11,234 bases of DNA from Burkholderiales bacterium (GTDB lineage: Bacteria > Pseudomonadota > Gammaproteobacteria > Burkholderiales > Usitatibacteraceae), in NCBI GenBank assembly GCA_026786225.1, contig JAJAYN010000194.1, positions 1 to 11,234 of the forward strand, in the 5' to 3' direction. The translations under genes and the position numbers were made by a program. Shown piece after piece: positions 1 to 6,749 of the stretch. The number at the start of each line of letters is the position of its first letter. The stretch's first letter is position 1. Under the pieces are notes generated by a model. That model saw only the letters and a program-made list of their open reading frames with translations, was not told where the DNA came from and searched no databases.

Positions 1-362
1 TGTGGGTTGGTCGTCGTTTGTCTGATGCGGACGTATTGGCACACAAGTTTTCAAAAAATTAGCTGGGCAACCGGGGAACACCAATAATTTTCAAAGTGCC
101 TGACGCGTGAATCACAGATCGCCATTCCGCGCACCTCCCAGGGCGATTTCATCATGAGGGCCGCGCGGGTGCTAGAGTTTGTCAATTGATCAGGCAATCC
201 AAGTCAGCTGTCCGAGTGACGAGTCACTGCGTTCGCGGGTACTGGAATCCTTTCCGCAGGACATGGGCACACTCGAGGCAATGCCGAGGTCGGCGCAGCC
301 TTTTGAGCGTGGTTGACCGAAGAGAAGTCACCCAGCTTTACCGCCATCCCCATAAAATCCCG
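1..362. other. Left-edge region with no supported gene
   Basis: This stretch lies downstream of the EF-G-like gene, which ends at 363 on the minus strand. No reading frame here has convincing coding character. A plus-strand frame is open from the window edge to a TAG at 60-62 and could be the last 19 codons of an upstream gene, but that is too short to judge. A minus-strand ORF of 24 codons (51-125), extendable to 34 (51-155), has a GGGAGG eight bases before its inner ATG, but nothing else supports it. Small inverted repeats are present: AGTGAC/GTCACT at 215-228, GCCGA/TCGGC at 283-294, and GGTTGAC/GTCACC at 311-332. The last is about 30 bp past the EF-G-like stop but lacks a T-tract, so no terminator is called. 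Confidence 0.5.
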
Positions 363-2426
363 TCACTCCTCTTCAGCCACCGCATGCAATTTATGCAGCT
401 TCATCAGCTCAATCTGCGTGCTTATCGGCGCAGGCTCATAGTGCGATAGCTCGATCGAATAACTGCCCTGCCCGCCAGTGAGTGATTTGAGTCGCGTCTG
501 GTAATCCTTCAGTTCTGAAAGTGGCGCGACGGCCGTAACGACAGAGACGCCCGCCGACTGCCCGCGCGTGCCGGTAATGTGTCCACGTTTTGATGAAAGA
601 TCGCCGGTCGTCGCACCGATGGCCGCGTCGGGCACGACCACTTCCATGTTGACGATCGGTTCGAGCAGCACCGCGCGCGCTTTGGAAATGGCGTCGATAA
701 ACGCTTTCCGCCCGGCAGTGGCAAAAGCGATCTCCTTGGAATCCACCGGGTGGCTCTTGCCGTCGTAAACAATCACACGCACATCGTGCACCGGAAATCC
801 TGCACGCGGCCCGTTGACGAGTACCTCGCGAATACCTTTCTCTACGGCAGGAATAAACTGCGTCGGGATCGAACCGCCATGCACATCATTAACGAATTCA
901 AATCCGGCCCCGCGCGCCAGCGGCTCAATACGCAAGAACACTTCGCCGAACTGCCCTGCGCCGCCTGACTGCTTCTTGTGCCGAAAGTGCCCGTCTGCCT
1001 TGGCCATCACCGTTTCCCGGTACGGGATTTTTGGTGGCTTGGTCGTGATCTCAAGGTTGTATTGCTTGCTCATGCGCTCCAGCAGCGAACGCATATGCAA
1101 TTCACCGAGACCATTGATCACCGTTTCGTGGGTGACCGGATGGCGCTCGACCACAAAGCACGGGTCCTCCATTTCGAGCTTGTGCAGCACCTCAAAAATC
1201 CGTTGCTCGTCGCCGCGGCGCTTGGGCTCGACGGCGAGGCCGTACATCGGCTGCGGGAAATCCAGCGGCAACAAATGAATGCGGTCTTCGTCATGCGAAT
1301 CGTGCAGCACGGCATCGAAGGCGATCTCTTCCACCTTCGCCACTGCACCGATATCGCCGGGTAAGAGCTGTGAAACCTCCTTGAATTCCTTGCCCTGCAA
1401 CATATAAAGATGTCCGACCTTGAATGCCTTGGTGGTCTCGCCGACATAGAGCTGGGTATTCGGCGTGATGGTGCCCTGATGGACGCGAAACACGCCGATT
1501 TTGCCCAGGAAGGGATCGATCAGAACCTTGAACACATGCGCGATAACATGTTTTTTCGGGTCAGGCTCGGAGCGAAATTCCGCTGCCGCCTTGCCTTCGC
1601 CACGTACGAATAGCGGCGGATTGCCCTCAGCGGGATTGGGGGCCAGCTTTGCAAAAATATCCAACAGTTCGGCAACCCCCGCACCGGTACGCGCGGAGGT
1701 AAAGCAGACCGGGATCAAGTGCCCGTCACGCAGGGCTTTCTCGAATGGTGCGTGCAATTGCCCGGGCTGGATTTCCTCACCCTGCTCCAGATAAAGCGTC
1801 ATCAACGCTTCGTCCACTTCCACGACCTGATCGACCAGCGCGCTGTGCGCCGCAGCAACAGACGAGAAATCCGCTTCACCGGTGGGATTGAAAAAACAAT
1901 CGGTCACGGACGCGCCATTTGCAGCCGGCAGGTTGATGGGCAGGCACTCCTTGCCAAACGCCTCCTGGATTTCGCTAAGCAACGCAGGCAGATCGATATT
2001 GTCATCATCGATCTTGTTCACCACCACCATCGCGCACAGGTGGCGTTTACGCACCAACGACATCATGCGTCTGGCGGTGAGCTCGATGCCGTTTTGCGCG
2101 TTGATCACGATTACCACGGTGTCGATGGCATCCAGCGCGGAGATCGCCGGCCCCATGAAATCCGGGTAGCCGGGCGTGTCGATCAAATGAATGCGTACGT
2201 TTGGATCCGCGCCGTGCGAGAAATGCACGACCGAGGAATTGAGTGAATGCTGGTAGGCTTTTTCGATGGGATCGAAGTCGCAGACCGTCGTGCCTTTCTC
2301 AACACTGCCCGCGACAGGAATTGTTCCGGTCGTAAACAGCAACGCCTCGGCAAGCGTGGTCTTCCCTGCGCCTGCGTGCCCAACCAGCGCGATGGCCCTC
2401 AGGTTTTCAGTCGCAAAGCCGGGCAT
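363..2426 (-). CDS. Elongation factor G-like translational GTPase (EF-G paralogue)
   Basis: A 687-residue cytoplasmic GTPase with the five-domain EF-G layout, about the usual EF-G length (near 700). The G domain shows the P-loop GHAGAGKT (16-23), DTPG (83-86), NKID (137-140) and a G5-like TSARTGAG near 244. Domain II begins near 293, the domain IV region carries SGGAGQFGEV near 488, and domain V runs from about 590 to 680. The region where canonical EF-G has the switch I RGITI motif instead reads KAYQHSLNSSV (56-66). This places it with the EF-G-like/EF-G-2 paralogues rather than the main translocase. It is not next to rpsL, rpsG or tuf, as the housekeeping fusA normally is, which agrees with a paralogue. 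The ATG is preceded by GAGGAG with a 6-nt spacer. The gene stands alone and is divergent from the MFS gene. The paralogue's role on the ribosome cannot be told from sequence. Confidence 0.93.
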   Translation of the reverse strand: MPGFATENLRAIALVGHAGAGKTTLAEALLFTTGTIPVAGSVEKGTTVCDFDPIEKAYQHSLNSSVVHFSHGADPNVRIHLIDTPGYPDFMGPAISALDAIDTVVIVINAQNGIELTARRMMSLVRKRHLCAMVVVNKIDDDNIDLPALLSEIQEAFGKECLPINLPAANGASVTDCFFNPTGEADFSSVAAAHSALVDQVVEVDEALMTLYLEQGEEIQPGQLHAPFEKALRDGHLIPVCFTSARTGAGVAELLDIFAKLAPNPAEGNPPLFVRGEGKAAAEFRSEPDPKKHVIAHVFKVLIDPFLGKIGVFRVHQGTITPNTQLYVGETTKAFKVGHLYMLQGKEFKEVSQLLPGDIGAVAKVEEIAFDAVLHDSHDEDRIHLLPLDFPQPMYGLAVEPKRRGDEQRIFEVLHKLEMEDPCFVVERHPVTHETVINGLGELHMRSLLERMSKQYNLEITTKPPKIPYRETVMAKADGHFRHKKQSGGAGQFGEVFLRIEPLARGAGFEFVNDVHGGSIPTQFIPAVEKGIREVLVNGPRAGFPVHDVRVIVYDGKSHPVDSKEIAFATAGRKAFIDAISKARAVLLEPIVNMEVVVPDAAIGATTGDLSSKRGHITGTRGQSAGVSVVTAVAPLSELKDYQTRLKSLTGGQGSYSIELSHYEPAPISTQIELMKLHKLHAVAEEE

Positions 2427-2432
2427 GGTGTA

Positions 2433-2438
2433 CTCCTC
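2433..2438 (-). promoter_or_regulatory. Shine-Dalgarno of the EF-G-like gene
   Basis: On the minus strand the sequence reads GAGGAG, then TACACC, then ATG at 2426-2424. A strong site with a 6-nt spacer fixes this start and predicts efficient translation. Confidence 0.85.
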
Positions 2439-2462
2439 GTGGTTTGCTTGTTATTGGAAATC

Positions 2463-2468
2463 ATCATA
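2463..2468 (-). promoter_or_regulatory. Possible -10 element of the EF-G-like gene
   Basis: The minus strand has TATGAT (five of six to TATAAT), which would give a 5' leader of roughly 30 nt. No good -35 hexamer sits 16-18 nt upstream, so this is only a candidate within the 163-bp divergent region 2427-2589. Confidence 0.3.
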
Positions 2469-2572
2469 GGACAATTGCGGGGAAAATGTTTGGCAGCCGG
2501 TTTCTCGACTTGCGCCAGTCACCACTGCCGTCCGCAAATGCAACACGAGTCCCCTCGCCTTTTCATAACATC

Positions 2573-2578
2573 TACACT
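2573..2578 (+). promoter_or_regulatory. Possible -10 element of the MFS gene
   Basis: TACACT (four of six to TATAAT) lies 11 nt before the MFS start codon, with no recognisable -35. If used, the transcript would be leaderless or nearly so, which would fit the absence of a Shine-Dalgarno before the ATG at 2590. Weak evidence. Confidence 0.2.
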
Positions 2579-2589
2579 ACGATGCGCCC

Positions 2590-3873
2590 ATGACCACTCA
2601 TGATGATTCAGCCCTCAACCCCGGCGTTGCCAAGCGCGAAGTATTCGCCTGGGCCATGTACGACTTTGCCAACTCCGGATATACCACCGTCATGCTTACG
2701 GCGGTATTCAACGCGTACTTTGTTTCCGTCATCGCCGGCAAAGCCGAGTGGGCGACTTTTGCATGGACGGCAACGCTCGCAATCTCCTACATTGCCGTGA
2801 TGATTGCCGGGCCGATCGTCGGCGCCTACGCCGACGCGAACGCCGCCAAGAAGAAAGTGCTTTTCATCACCACCATAGGCTGCGTGGCATCGACTGCCGC
2901 GCTGTACTTTTCGGGACCGGGCACGATCATCTGGGCCATGGTCTTCGTCATTCTTTCCAATTTCTGCTATGCCATCGGCGAGAACGTCACCGCTGCCTTC
3001 CTGCCTGAACTGGCACGTCCGGAATCACTGGGCAAGGTTTCCGGTTGGGGATGGAGCTGGGGCTATGTCGGCGGTCTGGTGGCATTAGGCACCTGTCTGG
3101 CGTGGATCATGTCTGCAGAGAGTCGCGGCCAGACGACCTCACAAGCCGTGCCCATGACCGCGCTCATCACCGCCGCGATCTATTTGCTCGGCGCCAGCGT
3201 GACCTTTGTCTGGCTAAAAGAACGCGCAACGCCAGTGCCGGTCATGGACATCGCCGCAAGCACCTTCACGCGCCTGCTTACTACCGCCCGCGAAGCGGCA
3301 AAATTTCGTGATCTCGTTTATGTTTTTCTGTGCGGTACCTGCTACCAGGCCGGCGTTGCGACCGTCATCACACTGGCCGCAATCTATGCGCAGGAAGTCA
3401 TGGGCTTCACCACCACCGACACGCTCGTCCTCGTACTCGTTGTGAACGTCACAGCCTGCATCGGCGCCCTCGCGTTTGGCTACGTACAGGACATCATCGG
3501 CAAAAAGCGCGCACTGGCGATCACGCTATTTGGATGGCTGTTGATGGTGGGCTTTGCATGGATTGCCACCACGCCAACGTTGTTCTGGATAGCGGCAAAC
3601 CTCGCCGGAATTTGTATGGGCTCCAGCCAGTCGGCGGGACGCGCATTGGTCGCGTACTTCTCGCCGGTTGATCGGGCGGCGGAGTTCTTTGGGCTGTGGG
3701 GTGTGGCCACGCGGCTTTCGGCGGTGCTGGGTCCGTTGACCTATGGGGTGGTTTCCTGGGTCAGCGGGGGCAATCACCGTATGGCGATGTTGATTACGGG
3801 GGTATTCTTTATCGCGGCGTTGATTGTGCTGGTGCGGGTGGATGAGCGGCGTGGGCGGGCAGTGGTGGCGTGA
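2590..3873 (+). CDS. MFS transporter, UMF1 (Atg22-like) family
   Basis: A 427-residue integral inner-membrane protein with about 12 hydrophobic segments, the standard MFS length. The N-terminal motif WAMYDFANSG (21-30) is a hallmark of the UMF1 family. Motif A-like loops occur in both halves: GPIVGAYADANAAKKK (74-89) and GYVQDIIGKKR (297-307), reflecting the internal MFS duplication. The substrate of bacterial UMF1 proteins is generally unknown and cannot be inferred here; neighbours give no clue. The ATG at 2590 has no upstream Shine-Dalgarno, and a three-codon ORF (ATG CGC CCA TGA, 2582-2593) ends in a TGA overlapping it. Later in-frame ATGs fall inside or after the conserved first helix, so 2590 is retained. 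It is divergent from the EF-G-like gene and 92 bp upstream of the cyclic-nucleotide-domain gene on the same strand. Confidence 0.9.
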   Translation: MTTHDDSALNPGVAKREVFAWAMYDFANSGYTTVMLTAVFNAYFVSVIAGKAEWATFAWTATLAISYIAVMIAGPIVGAYADANAAKKKVLFITTIGCVASTAALYFSGPGTIIWAMVFVILSNFCYAIGENVTAAFLPELARPESLGKVSGWGWSWGYVGGLVALGTCLAWIMSAESRGQTTSQAVPMTALITAAIYLLGASVTFVWLKERATPVPVMDIAASTFTRLLTTAREAAKFRDLVYVFLCGTCYQAGVATVITLAAIYAQEVMGFTTTDTLVLVLVVNVTACIGALAFGYVQDIIGKKRALAITLFGWLLMVGFAWIATTPTLFWIAANLAGICMGSSQSAGRALVAYFSPVDRAAEFFGLWGVATRLSAVLGPLTYGVVSWVSGGNHRMAMLITGVFFIAALIVLVRVDERRGRAVVA

Positions 3874-3911
3874 TGCTTAAAATTTCACTGGACTGCACTT
3901 AGATGTCATAA

Positions 3912-3945
3912 CGGTTGGGCTCCTTACAAGAATCAACCGCCCAAC
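3912..3945 (+). repeat. Overlapping alternative inverted repeats upstream of the cNMP-domain gene
   Basis: Two perfect inverted repeats share bases. CGGTTG (3912-3917) can pair with CAACCG (3934-3939), and GTTGGGC (3914-3920) can pair with GCCCAAC (3939-3945). They cannot form together. They lie between the MFS stop and the Shine-Dalgarno of the next gene, so they could belong to the 3' end of the MFS transcript or to the 5' leader of the next one. There is no T-tract, so an intrinsic terminator is not supported. Confidence 0.45.
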
Positions 3946-3955
3946 ACCAACTCAC

Positions 3956-3960
3956 GGAGA
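3956..3960 (+). promoter_or_regulatory. Shine-Dalgarno deciding the cNMP-domain gene start
   Basis: GGAGA sits 5 nt before the ATG at 3966. It supports that start over the in-frame upstream TTG at 3915, which would add 17 poorly conserved residues read through the inverted repeats. Confidence 0.75.
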
Positions 3961-3965
3961 CCAAA

Positions 3966-4322
3966 ATGGACATTGAAGAACTGCTGAGTTTTCAAACTGA
4001 TTTGATGATGCTTGAAGCGGGCAAGACGCTATTCAGCGATGGTGATTTGGGCGACACGATGTATGTGGTGATGTCGGGAGAATTTGAGGTATTTGTGCGC
4101 GGGAAACTGGTTGAGACCGCAACCAGTGGTGCCGTCCTCGGCGAACTGGCCATGATTGACGGCTCGCCCCGCTCAGCGACCGTGATTGCAAAATCAGATA
4201 GCAACTTGATGGCCATAGATTTGATTCGCTTTCTGGCGCTTGCACGCGAGCGGCCGGAGTTTGCGCTATTCATCATGCGCTGCATGGCGGAACGGCTGCG
4301 GCGTCTCGGCAAGCTGCTGTAG
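3966..4322 (+). CDS. Stand-alone cyclic-nucleotide-binding domain protein
   Basis: A 118-residue soluble protein made of one Crp/Fnr-type cNMP-binding fold. The phosphate-binding cassette is visible as GELAMIDGSPRSAT (59-72), with the conserved Glu60 and Arg69 that in this family contact the ribose and cyclic phosphate. The N-terminal beta roll includes YVVMSGEFEVFVRG (33-46), and a helical tail ends at the stop. There is no helix-turn-helix, kinase or transporter domain, so it is not itself a DNA-binding regulator. A role as a small sensor or partner of another protein is an inference. The start at ATG 3966 is chosen from the GGAGA ahead of it. It lies 92 bp after the MFS gene, so co-transcription is possible but unproven. 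Ligand (cAMP, cGMP or none) cannot be decided. Confidence 0.88.
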   Translation: MDIEELLSFQTDLMMLEAGKTLFSDGDLGDTMYVVMSGEFEVFVRGKLVETATSGAVLGELAMIDGSPRSATVIAKSDSNLMAIDLIRFLALARERPEFALFIMRCMAERLRRLGKLL

Positions 4323-4348
4323 CGTCTCTCGCTGCACGCTTTCCGCCT

Positions 4349-4430
4349 CCCGGCAAAACGGGGTGAAGTATGCAGGCACCAAGTCCGGGTTATAGCGATT
4401 CTCGCGTGGCAAGGCTCGTCGGTTTTTTTT
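4349..4430 (+). terminator. Weak terminator-like region after the cNMP-domain gene
   Basis: A short hairpin CCCG-gcaaaa-CGGG (4349-4362) lies 27 bp past the stop, and a run of eight T occupies 4423-4430. The two are about 60 nt apart and no good stem directly abuts the T-run, so this does not meet the usual intrinsic-terminator pattern. It is listed because it is the only candidate between this gene and glnS. Confidence 0.2.
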
Positions 4431-4451
4431 CGCCGCTCGACAATCACATTG

Positions 4452-4457
4452 TTTAAT
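4452..4457 (+). promoter_or_regulatory. Possible glnS promoter -10
   Basis: TTTAAT (five of six to TATAAT) lies 115 nt upstream of the glnS ATG in a locally AT-richer stretch. The hexamer 17 nt upstream is a poor -35. A separate -35-like TTGGCA at 4518-4523 lacks a good -10. Promoter placement is therefore uncertain. Confidence 0.22.
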
Positions 4458-4572
4458 TCGATGGCTCCTGAGGTCGCGATTGCCGCCGTGGATTCGACGC
4501 CTCTAAAGTACGACGCATTGGCACTCCGCCTATGCGAAAATTGAACATTCAGAAATTCACCCAAAGCAGTCC

Positions 4573-6390
4573 ATGTCCAACGGCAACGAATTCAAACCAA
4601 CCAAATCCGCAGCGCACTCAATCCCCGCACCGGCAACCAACTTCGTCCGCAACGTCATCGACGACGACCTCGCCGCGAACAAGTTTGCCAGCCGGCAGTG
4701 GGCAGGTAAACCGGGAATGGCCAGCGACCATGCCAAAGGGCAGCATGACCACGCAAAGATCCGAACCCGCTTTCCGCCCGAGCCGAATGGTTACCTGCAT
4801 ATCGGTCACGCCAAATCGATCTGCCTCAATTTCGGCCTGGCGCGCGACTACGGCGGCCGCTGCCACCTGCGCTTTGACGACACCAATCCGGCAAAGGAAG
4901 AACAGGAATTCGTCGATGCCATACTCGACAGCGTGCACTGGCTGGGTTTTGATTATGAGAAGGACGGCGAGAGCAATCTGTATTTCGCCTCGGACTACTT
5001 CGACTGGATGTACCAGTTCGCCGAGTGCCTGATCGAAAAAGGTCACGCTTACGTCGATAGCCTGAGCGCGGAAGAGATGCGGGAATATCGCGGCACGCTC
5101 ACCGAAAAGGGCAAGGATTCGCCTTTCCGTCAGCGCAGCATCGCCGAGAACCTCACACTGTTTCGCGAGATGCGTGATGGCAAACACGCCGATGGCGCGC
5201 ACATTTTGCGCGCGAAGATTGACATGCAGTCGCCCAACATCAATCTGCGCGACCCGGCCATGTACCGTATCAAGCGCGCGCATCACCACCGTACGGGGGA
5301 CAAGTGGTGCATCTACCCGCTCTACAGCTACGCGCACCCGATCGAAGACGCGCTGGAGCAGATTACGCATTCGATCTGCACGCTCGAATTCGAAGATCAG
5401 CGTCCTTACTACGATTGGTTACTGGAACACATCCGCGACGCCGGTTTTCTCACCGACCCCCTGCCCCGTCAATACGAGTTTTCGCGGCTCAATCTCACCT
5501 ACATCGTTCTGAGCAAACGCTATCTCAATCAGCTCGTTACCGAAAAGTACGTCGATGGCTGGGACGATCCGCGGCTGCCGACCATTGCCGGTGCGCGTCG
5601 CCGTGGCTACACGCCTGAAGGTATCCGCATGATGATGGAGCGCGGCGGCGTATCCAAAGCTGATAGCTGGCTCGACTACAGCCTGCTCGAAGATTGTATG
5701 CGTGAGCATTTGAATGACGTTGCCCCGCGCCGAACGGCGGTACTGTACCCACTGAAACTCGTCATCACCAATTACCCTGCGGGACAGTCTGAAGTTTGCT
5801 TCGCGCCCAACCATCCGCAAAAGCCGGAGCTGGGCAAACGCGAAGTGCCGTTTTCGGGTGAACTCTGGATCGAGCGTGAAGATTTTCAGGAGATACCGCA
5901 GAAAGGCTATTTCCGTCTCTTTCCACCAGTGAATGATCAGCCCGGCAACAAGGTGCGGCTGCGCTACGGCTTTGTGATTCAATGCACCGGTTTTGAAAAA
6001 GATGCGGCTGGAAATATCACCAAAGTGACTGCCGAGTATTTTTCCGATAGCAAATCCGGTACCCCGGGCAGCGATACCTACAAAGTCAAAGGTAACATCC
6101 ACTGGGTATGTGCCAAGGGGTCGTATGCGGCAGAAGTACGCCTGTATGACCGTCTCTTCAAAACGCCCTACCCCGGTCGTGAAAGCGGCGATTACCTGCT
6201 CGATCTCAATCCGGATTCAAAGCGTGTCATCAGCGCTTATCTGGAGCGCTCATTGAAGGACGCAAAGCCCGAAGAGTGCTTCCAGTTTGAGCGGCACGGT
6301 TATTTTGTGGCGGATCGCGTTGATTCGCTGCCGGGTGTGCCGAAATTCAATCGCGCGGTGACGTTGAAGGATTCATGGACAGCGAAGTAA
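4573..6390 (+). CDS. glnS: Glutaminyl-tRNA synthetase (GlnRS)
   Basis: A cytoplasmic class I aminoacyl-tRNA synthetase that charges tRNA-Gln with glutamine. The HIGH signature is exact at 76-79 within FPPEPNGYLHIGHAKSICL, and the second class I motif is VLSKR at 312-316 (VMSKR in E. coli). The stretch KWCIYPLYSYAHPIEDALE is the GlnRS-type catalytic core rather than GluRS. The C-terminal beta-barrel anticodon-binding region covers roughly 385-590 and includes PNHPQKPELGKREVPFSGELWI. At 605 residues it exceeds E. coli GlnRS (about 554). The excess is mainly at the N terminus: about 14 extra residues, and an inserted His/Lys-rich segment (about 38-62) before the conserved TRFPPEPNG. The ATG at 4573 has only a weak AAAGCAG upstream. 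It appears monocistronic. Having GlnRS implies that tRNA-Gln can be charged directly. Confidence 0.97.
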   Translation: MSNGNEFKPTKSAAHSIPAPATNFVRNVIDDDLAANKFASRQWAGKPGMASDHAKGQHDHAKIRTRFPPEPNGYLHIGHAKSICLNFGLARDYGGRCHLRFDDTNPAKEEQEFVDAILDSVHWLGFDYEKDGESNLYFASDYFDWMYQFAECLIEKGHAYVDSLSAEEMREYRGTLTEKGKDSPFRQRSIAENLTLFREMRDGKHADGAHILRAKIDMQSPNINLRDPAMYRIKRAHHHRTGDKWCIYPLYSYAHPIEDALEQITHSICTLEFEDQRPYYDWLLEHIRDAGFLTDPLPRQYEFSRLNLTYIVLSKRYLNQLVTEKYVDGWDDPRLPTIAGARRRGYTPEGIRMMMERGGVSKADSWLDYSLLEDCMREHLNDVAPRRTAVLYPLKLVITNYPAGQSEVCFAPNHPQKPELGKREVPFSGELWIEREDFQEIPQKGYFRLFPPVNDQPGNKVRLRYGFVIQCTGFEKDAAGNITKVTAEYFSDSKSGTPGSDTYKVKGNIHWVCAKGSYAAEVRLYDRLFKTPYPGRESGDYLLDLNPDSKRVISAYLERSLKDAKPEECFQFERHGYFVADRVDSLPGVPKFNRAVTLKDSWTAK

Positions 6391-6422
6391 CACGTCGGCT
6401 TGCGCGTAGCCATAAGGCGAAA

Positions 6423-6462
6423 TGGTTGAAGGCTTCCGTTAACGCGAAGCCTGACCAAACCA
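6423..6462 (+). repeat. Inverted repeat downstream of glnS
   Basis: GGCTTC (6431-6436) and GAAGCC (6446-6451) form a perfect 6-bp stem with a 9-nt loop. TGGTT (6423-6427) and AACCA (6458-6462) could extend it across an internal loop. It begins about 33 nt past the glnS stop, so it may stabilise or end the transcript. No T-tract follows, so a rho-independent terminator is not claimed. Confidence 0.35.
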
Positions 6463-6660
6463 CCATCCGGTCAGATCTATTTGCGCGAGTAGCGAGTTTT
6501 GCCTACACCAGTCTCGGTGTTCGCCTGACAGTTAGTAATGCCGATTGATGCGGAAATAATGAGTGTGTCCAATCCACTGCTAAATTATCCGAAGAAGTCC
6601 CGATCTCGTCTGTTGTAGGTGCGTCCCAACAAGCTCAAGATGAGTAGAACCAAAATGTCA

Positions 6661-6685
6661 CCGTTCGTCCTGAGCCTGGCGAAGG
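6661..6685 (+). repeat. Copy of a dispersed CCGTTCG...CGAAGG repeat
   Basis: The 25-bp element starts CCGTTCGTCC, has TGAGCCTG in the middle and ends CGAAGG. It closely matches a short intergenic repeat that I recall as common in many proteobacterial genomes, usually with TGTCGAAGG at the end where this copy has TGGCGAAGG. The ends (CCgTTCG and CGAAGG) can pair with one bulged base, giving a small hairpin. It sits in the glnS/exported-protein gap, where such elements are expected. The identification is from memory; only one copy is in this window. Confidence 0.6.
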
Positions 6686-6736
6686 CCTCAATCAGAAATT
6701 CACAAACTTGGTTGAGAACACGCATGCCAATCCACC

Positions 6737-6742
6737 AGGAGG
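6737..6742 (+). promoter_or_regulatory. Strong Shine-Dalgarno deciding a GTG start
   Basis: A consensus AGGAGG is followed by a 7-nt spacer and the GTG at 6750. It selects this start over the in-frame TTG at 6708 and places the signal peptide in a sensible position. It is also the best evidence that this strand is the coding one. Confidence 0.85.
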
Positions 6743-6749
6743 TGCAATC

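Larger units (their letters stand above)
6391..6749. other. Intergenic region between glnS and the exported-protein gene
   Basis: This 359-bp stretch holds no ORF with a ribosome-binding site and coding character. It contains an inverted repeat soon after glnS (6431-6451, possibly extended to 6423-6462), a 25-bp repeat-like element at 6661-6685, and the Shine-Dalgarno of the next gene at 6737-6742. No convincing -35/-10 pair was found. Confidence 0.6.

Noticed and set aside
48..95. Two copies of TTTTCAAA 40 bp apart near the left edge
   Set aside because: Eight-base AT-rich matches are expected by chance and nothing else marks this as a repeat.
215..228. Short palindrome AGTGAC-GA-GTCACT as an operator
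   Set aside because: Single copy, no promoter elements nearby and no adjacent start codon; chance occurrence is likely.
186..449. Plus-strand ORF of 87 codons overlapping the 3' end of the EF-G-like gene
   Set aside because: It has no Shine-Dalgarno, an Arg-rich composition typical of an antisense frame, and overlaps a well-supported gene.
3915..3965. TTG start extending the cNMP-domain protein by 17 residues
   Set aside because: No ribosome-binding site precedes the TTG, while ATG 3966 has GGAGA 5 nt upstream.
4423..4430. Run of eight T as a complete intrinsic terminator
   Set aside because: No stable GC-rich stem directly precedes it; it is kept only as part of a low-confidence region.
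4618..5370. Long minus-strand ORF of 250 codons inside glnS
   Set aside because: It is antisense to the catalytic core of a clearly recognised GlnRS and shows no independent protein signature.
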